Below are positions 62,996 to 64,000 of a stretch of DNA of 64,000 nucleotides, piece by piece. A program made the translations under genes and the position numbers. How positions within the stretch are numbered: position 1 is the first letter of the stretch; each line of letters begins with the position of its first letter. The DNA is from Vibrio cyclitrophicus. Lineage in GTDB: Bacteria > Pseudomonadota > Gammaproteobacteria > Enterobacterales > Vibrionaceae. The notes below the pieces were generated by a model, which was given only the letters and a program-made list of their open reading frames with translations, was not told the DNA's origin and did not search any database. Where the stretch lies: contig CP065367.1 of assembly GCA_023206055.1 (NCBI GenBank), positions 1,488,001 through 1,552,000 on the forward strand, written 5' to 3'.

Positions 62996-63472
62996 CTAAA
63001 GCTTATAGGCTTCTACGGTTTTGATCGTCGTCCAATTGCTGTTGGCGTCTTGGATGAATTCTTGCGTGTTCTCCAACCAACGCTTTTGAACTGACTTATC
63101 TAAGTTCAAGTACAGCTTTCCATCCTCTACTTTCCAAGCTAATGGGTCGGTTTCAAATTTCTTACCCATTGCCACACCAAAGGCGCAATAGCCGCCATAT
63201 TGAGGTGCATAAGCTTGTGGGTTGGTTCGGAATTCATCTCGGTTTTCACTGCTCACAAAGTTATAAATCGCATTCTTATAAGTCGCTGTGAACTCAGATG
63301 TGCCTTTAACTGGCCCTTCATTGGCAAAGTAAGCGACAGGGTCATAACCTTTAATCGCGAGGTCATTGCTGTCGACGCTCATATCAAGGTCTGCGGCCAT
63401 TAAAGAAAAGCTAGTTCCAAGTAGCGCGGCCAATAGCGTGATTTTTTGACTGGTCGATTTCATGTGTGACAT
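62996..63472 (-). CDS. YHS-domain protein, exported
   Basis: A 158-residue protein with a signal peptide (LLAALLGTSFSLMAA) and a YHS-like domain (GYDPVAYFANEGPVKGTSEFTATYKNAIYNFVS, YGGYCAFGVAMGKKF). YHS domains are thought to bind metals such as copper or heme. The start may be M4 (63463). It is divergent from the AraC-type gene with a 110-base gap. Confidence 0.82.
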   Translation of the reverse strand: MSHMKSTSQKITLLAALLGTSFSLMAADLDMSVDSNDLAIKGYDPVAYFANEGPVKGTSEFTATYKNAIYNFVSSENRDEFRTNPQAYAPQYGGYCAFGVAMGKKFETDPLAWKVEDGKLYLNLDKSVQKRWLENTQEFIQDANSNWTTIKTVEAYKL

Positions 63473-63582
63473 ATCAAGTTCCTTGTCAGTGTTAGTTATC
63501 TTGTTTGAAGTAATTTAGCCCACTCGTCCGGTCTATAAAGGGACAAAAGAACTAAAAAGTAAGCGAATCGTTCGGAGGATGC

Positions 63583-64000
63583 ATGGATCTGCTTTCACAA
63601 CTAATGGAACACTTCTCGATACGTACTGGCGTTTTCTATTCAGGAAACCTGTGTGGGGTGTCGTCGTTTAACGCGCAACAAGGCAAAGAGGGACACCTGC
63701 ATGTATTGAGCGCAGGGGAGCTGAGCTTGTCTAGCGCTCACACGGAACACAGGCAATTGTCACAACCTTGCATTGTTTATTTGCCGAATAGCACGCCACA
63801 TGCGATTGAAGGTGTGGGAGACGGTGCGGAAGTCGTGTGCGCGAACGTGGAGTATCGTTCGGGGCAGATGAATCCTTTATTGTCTGCTCTGCCCGACGTG
63901 ATAGTGATTCCGTTTGAGGAGGCACCTAACTTAATGCCAGTGATCGAGGTGTTATCTAACGAGTCGAGCCAAGAATCGTCGGGGCAGCAGTACTTAATGG
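63583..64000 (+). CDS. AraC-family regulator, 5' part only
   Basis: The open frame starts at ATG 63583 with GGAGG just upstream and is open to the window end (139 codons seen). The visible part (LSQLMEHFSIRTGVFYSGNLCGVSSF, HLHVLSAGELSLS, CIVYLPNSTPHAIEG) is the N-terminal cupin-type ligand domain of AraC regulators of the cupin_6 type; the HTH lies beyond the window. Confidence 0.8.
   Translation, partial: MDLLSQLMEHFSIRTGVFYSGNLCGVSSFNAQQGKEGHLHVLSAGELSLSSAHTEHRQLSQPCIVYLPNSTPHAIEGVGDGAEVVCANVEYRSGQMNPLLSALPDVIVIPFEEAPNLMPVIEVLSNESSQESSGQQYLM

Noticed and set aside
1..64000. tRNA, rRNA, CRISPR arrays, prophage or transposase genes
   Set aside because: None was recognised on either strand.

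Overview
The window looks like a chromosomal segment of a marine Vibrio, plausibly of the Splendidus clade. The support is gene content and synteny: a vemP-secD-secF arrest-peptide module, the maoP/hdfR pair, the mtlA-mtlD-mtlR operon, a CsrB-type RNA under a VarA/GacA box, nhaD, and an RpoE-ChrR photo-oxidative cluster. Base composition looks even throughout. I see no rRNA, tRNA, insertion sequence, prophage or CRISPR array.

Layout. 1-9 kb: the 3' end of an outer-membrane barrel gene, a LytS/LytTR-type two-component pair, and two tandem M16 lipoprotein proteases. The first protease copy is broken by one amber codon, and a 14-codon relic of the LytTR gene lies between the copies. 9-13 kb: vemP, secD, secF. 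The end of vemP can pair with the secD ribosome binding site. 13-22 kb: rlmJ, an SRA-like/HNH endonuclease, an OYE-MFS-SDR operon with a divergent LysR gene, and a two-component system whose response regulator is frameshifted. Two homologous candidate small RNAs with a CCCCC loop lie about 5.4 kb apart here. 22-27 kb: a PTS EIICB, small redox and stress proteins, a PatB-type lyase and an RRM protein.

27-38 kb is a twelve-gene minus-strand array: ECF sigma factor, ChrR anti-sigma, DUF523/DUF1722 protein, photolyase, NTF2-like protein, SDR, FAD oxidoreductase, DUF1365, Cfa-type methyltransferase, DUF2878, chalcone-isomerase-like protein and DUF3833 lipoprotein. This is the gene set associated with singlet oxygen or light damage and lipid modification. 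38-47 kb: a tautomerase, a metallopeptidase, yibL, gltS, norVW behind a sigma-54 promoter with NorR-type sites but no norR, a nitroreductase, and a putative winged-helix/nuclease protein. 47-54 kb: mtlADR behind CRP-like sites, nagB, maoP and hdfR. 54-64 kb: alkylation repair (Ada-AlkA fusion plus Ogt), nhaD, a 56-aa protein, yjiHG-like membrane genes, the CsrB-type RNA, MAPEG, START and YHS proteins, and the start of an AraC-type regulator cut by the window end.

Most genes are ordinary housekeeping and stress functions. The parts most worth following up are the twin C-loop RNAs, the vemP/secD RNA switch, a second VarA box with no Csr RNA beside it, and three signs of recent or older gene decay in signalling and protease genes.
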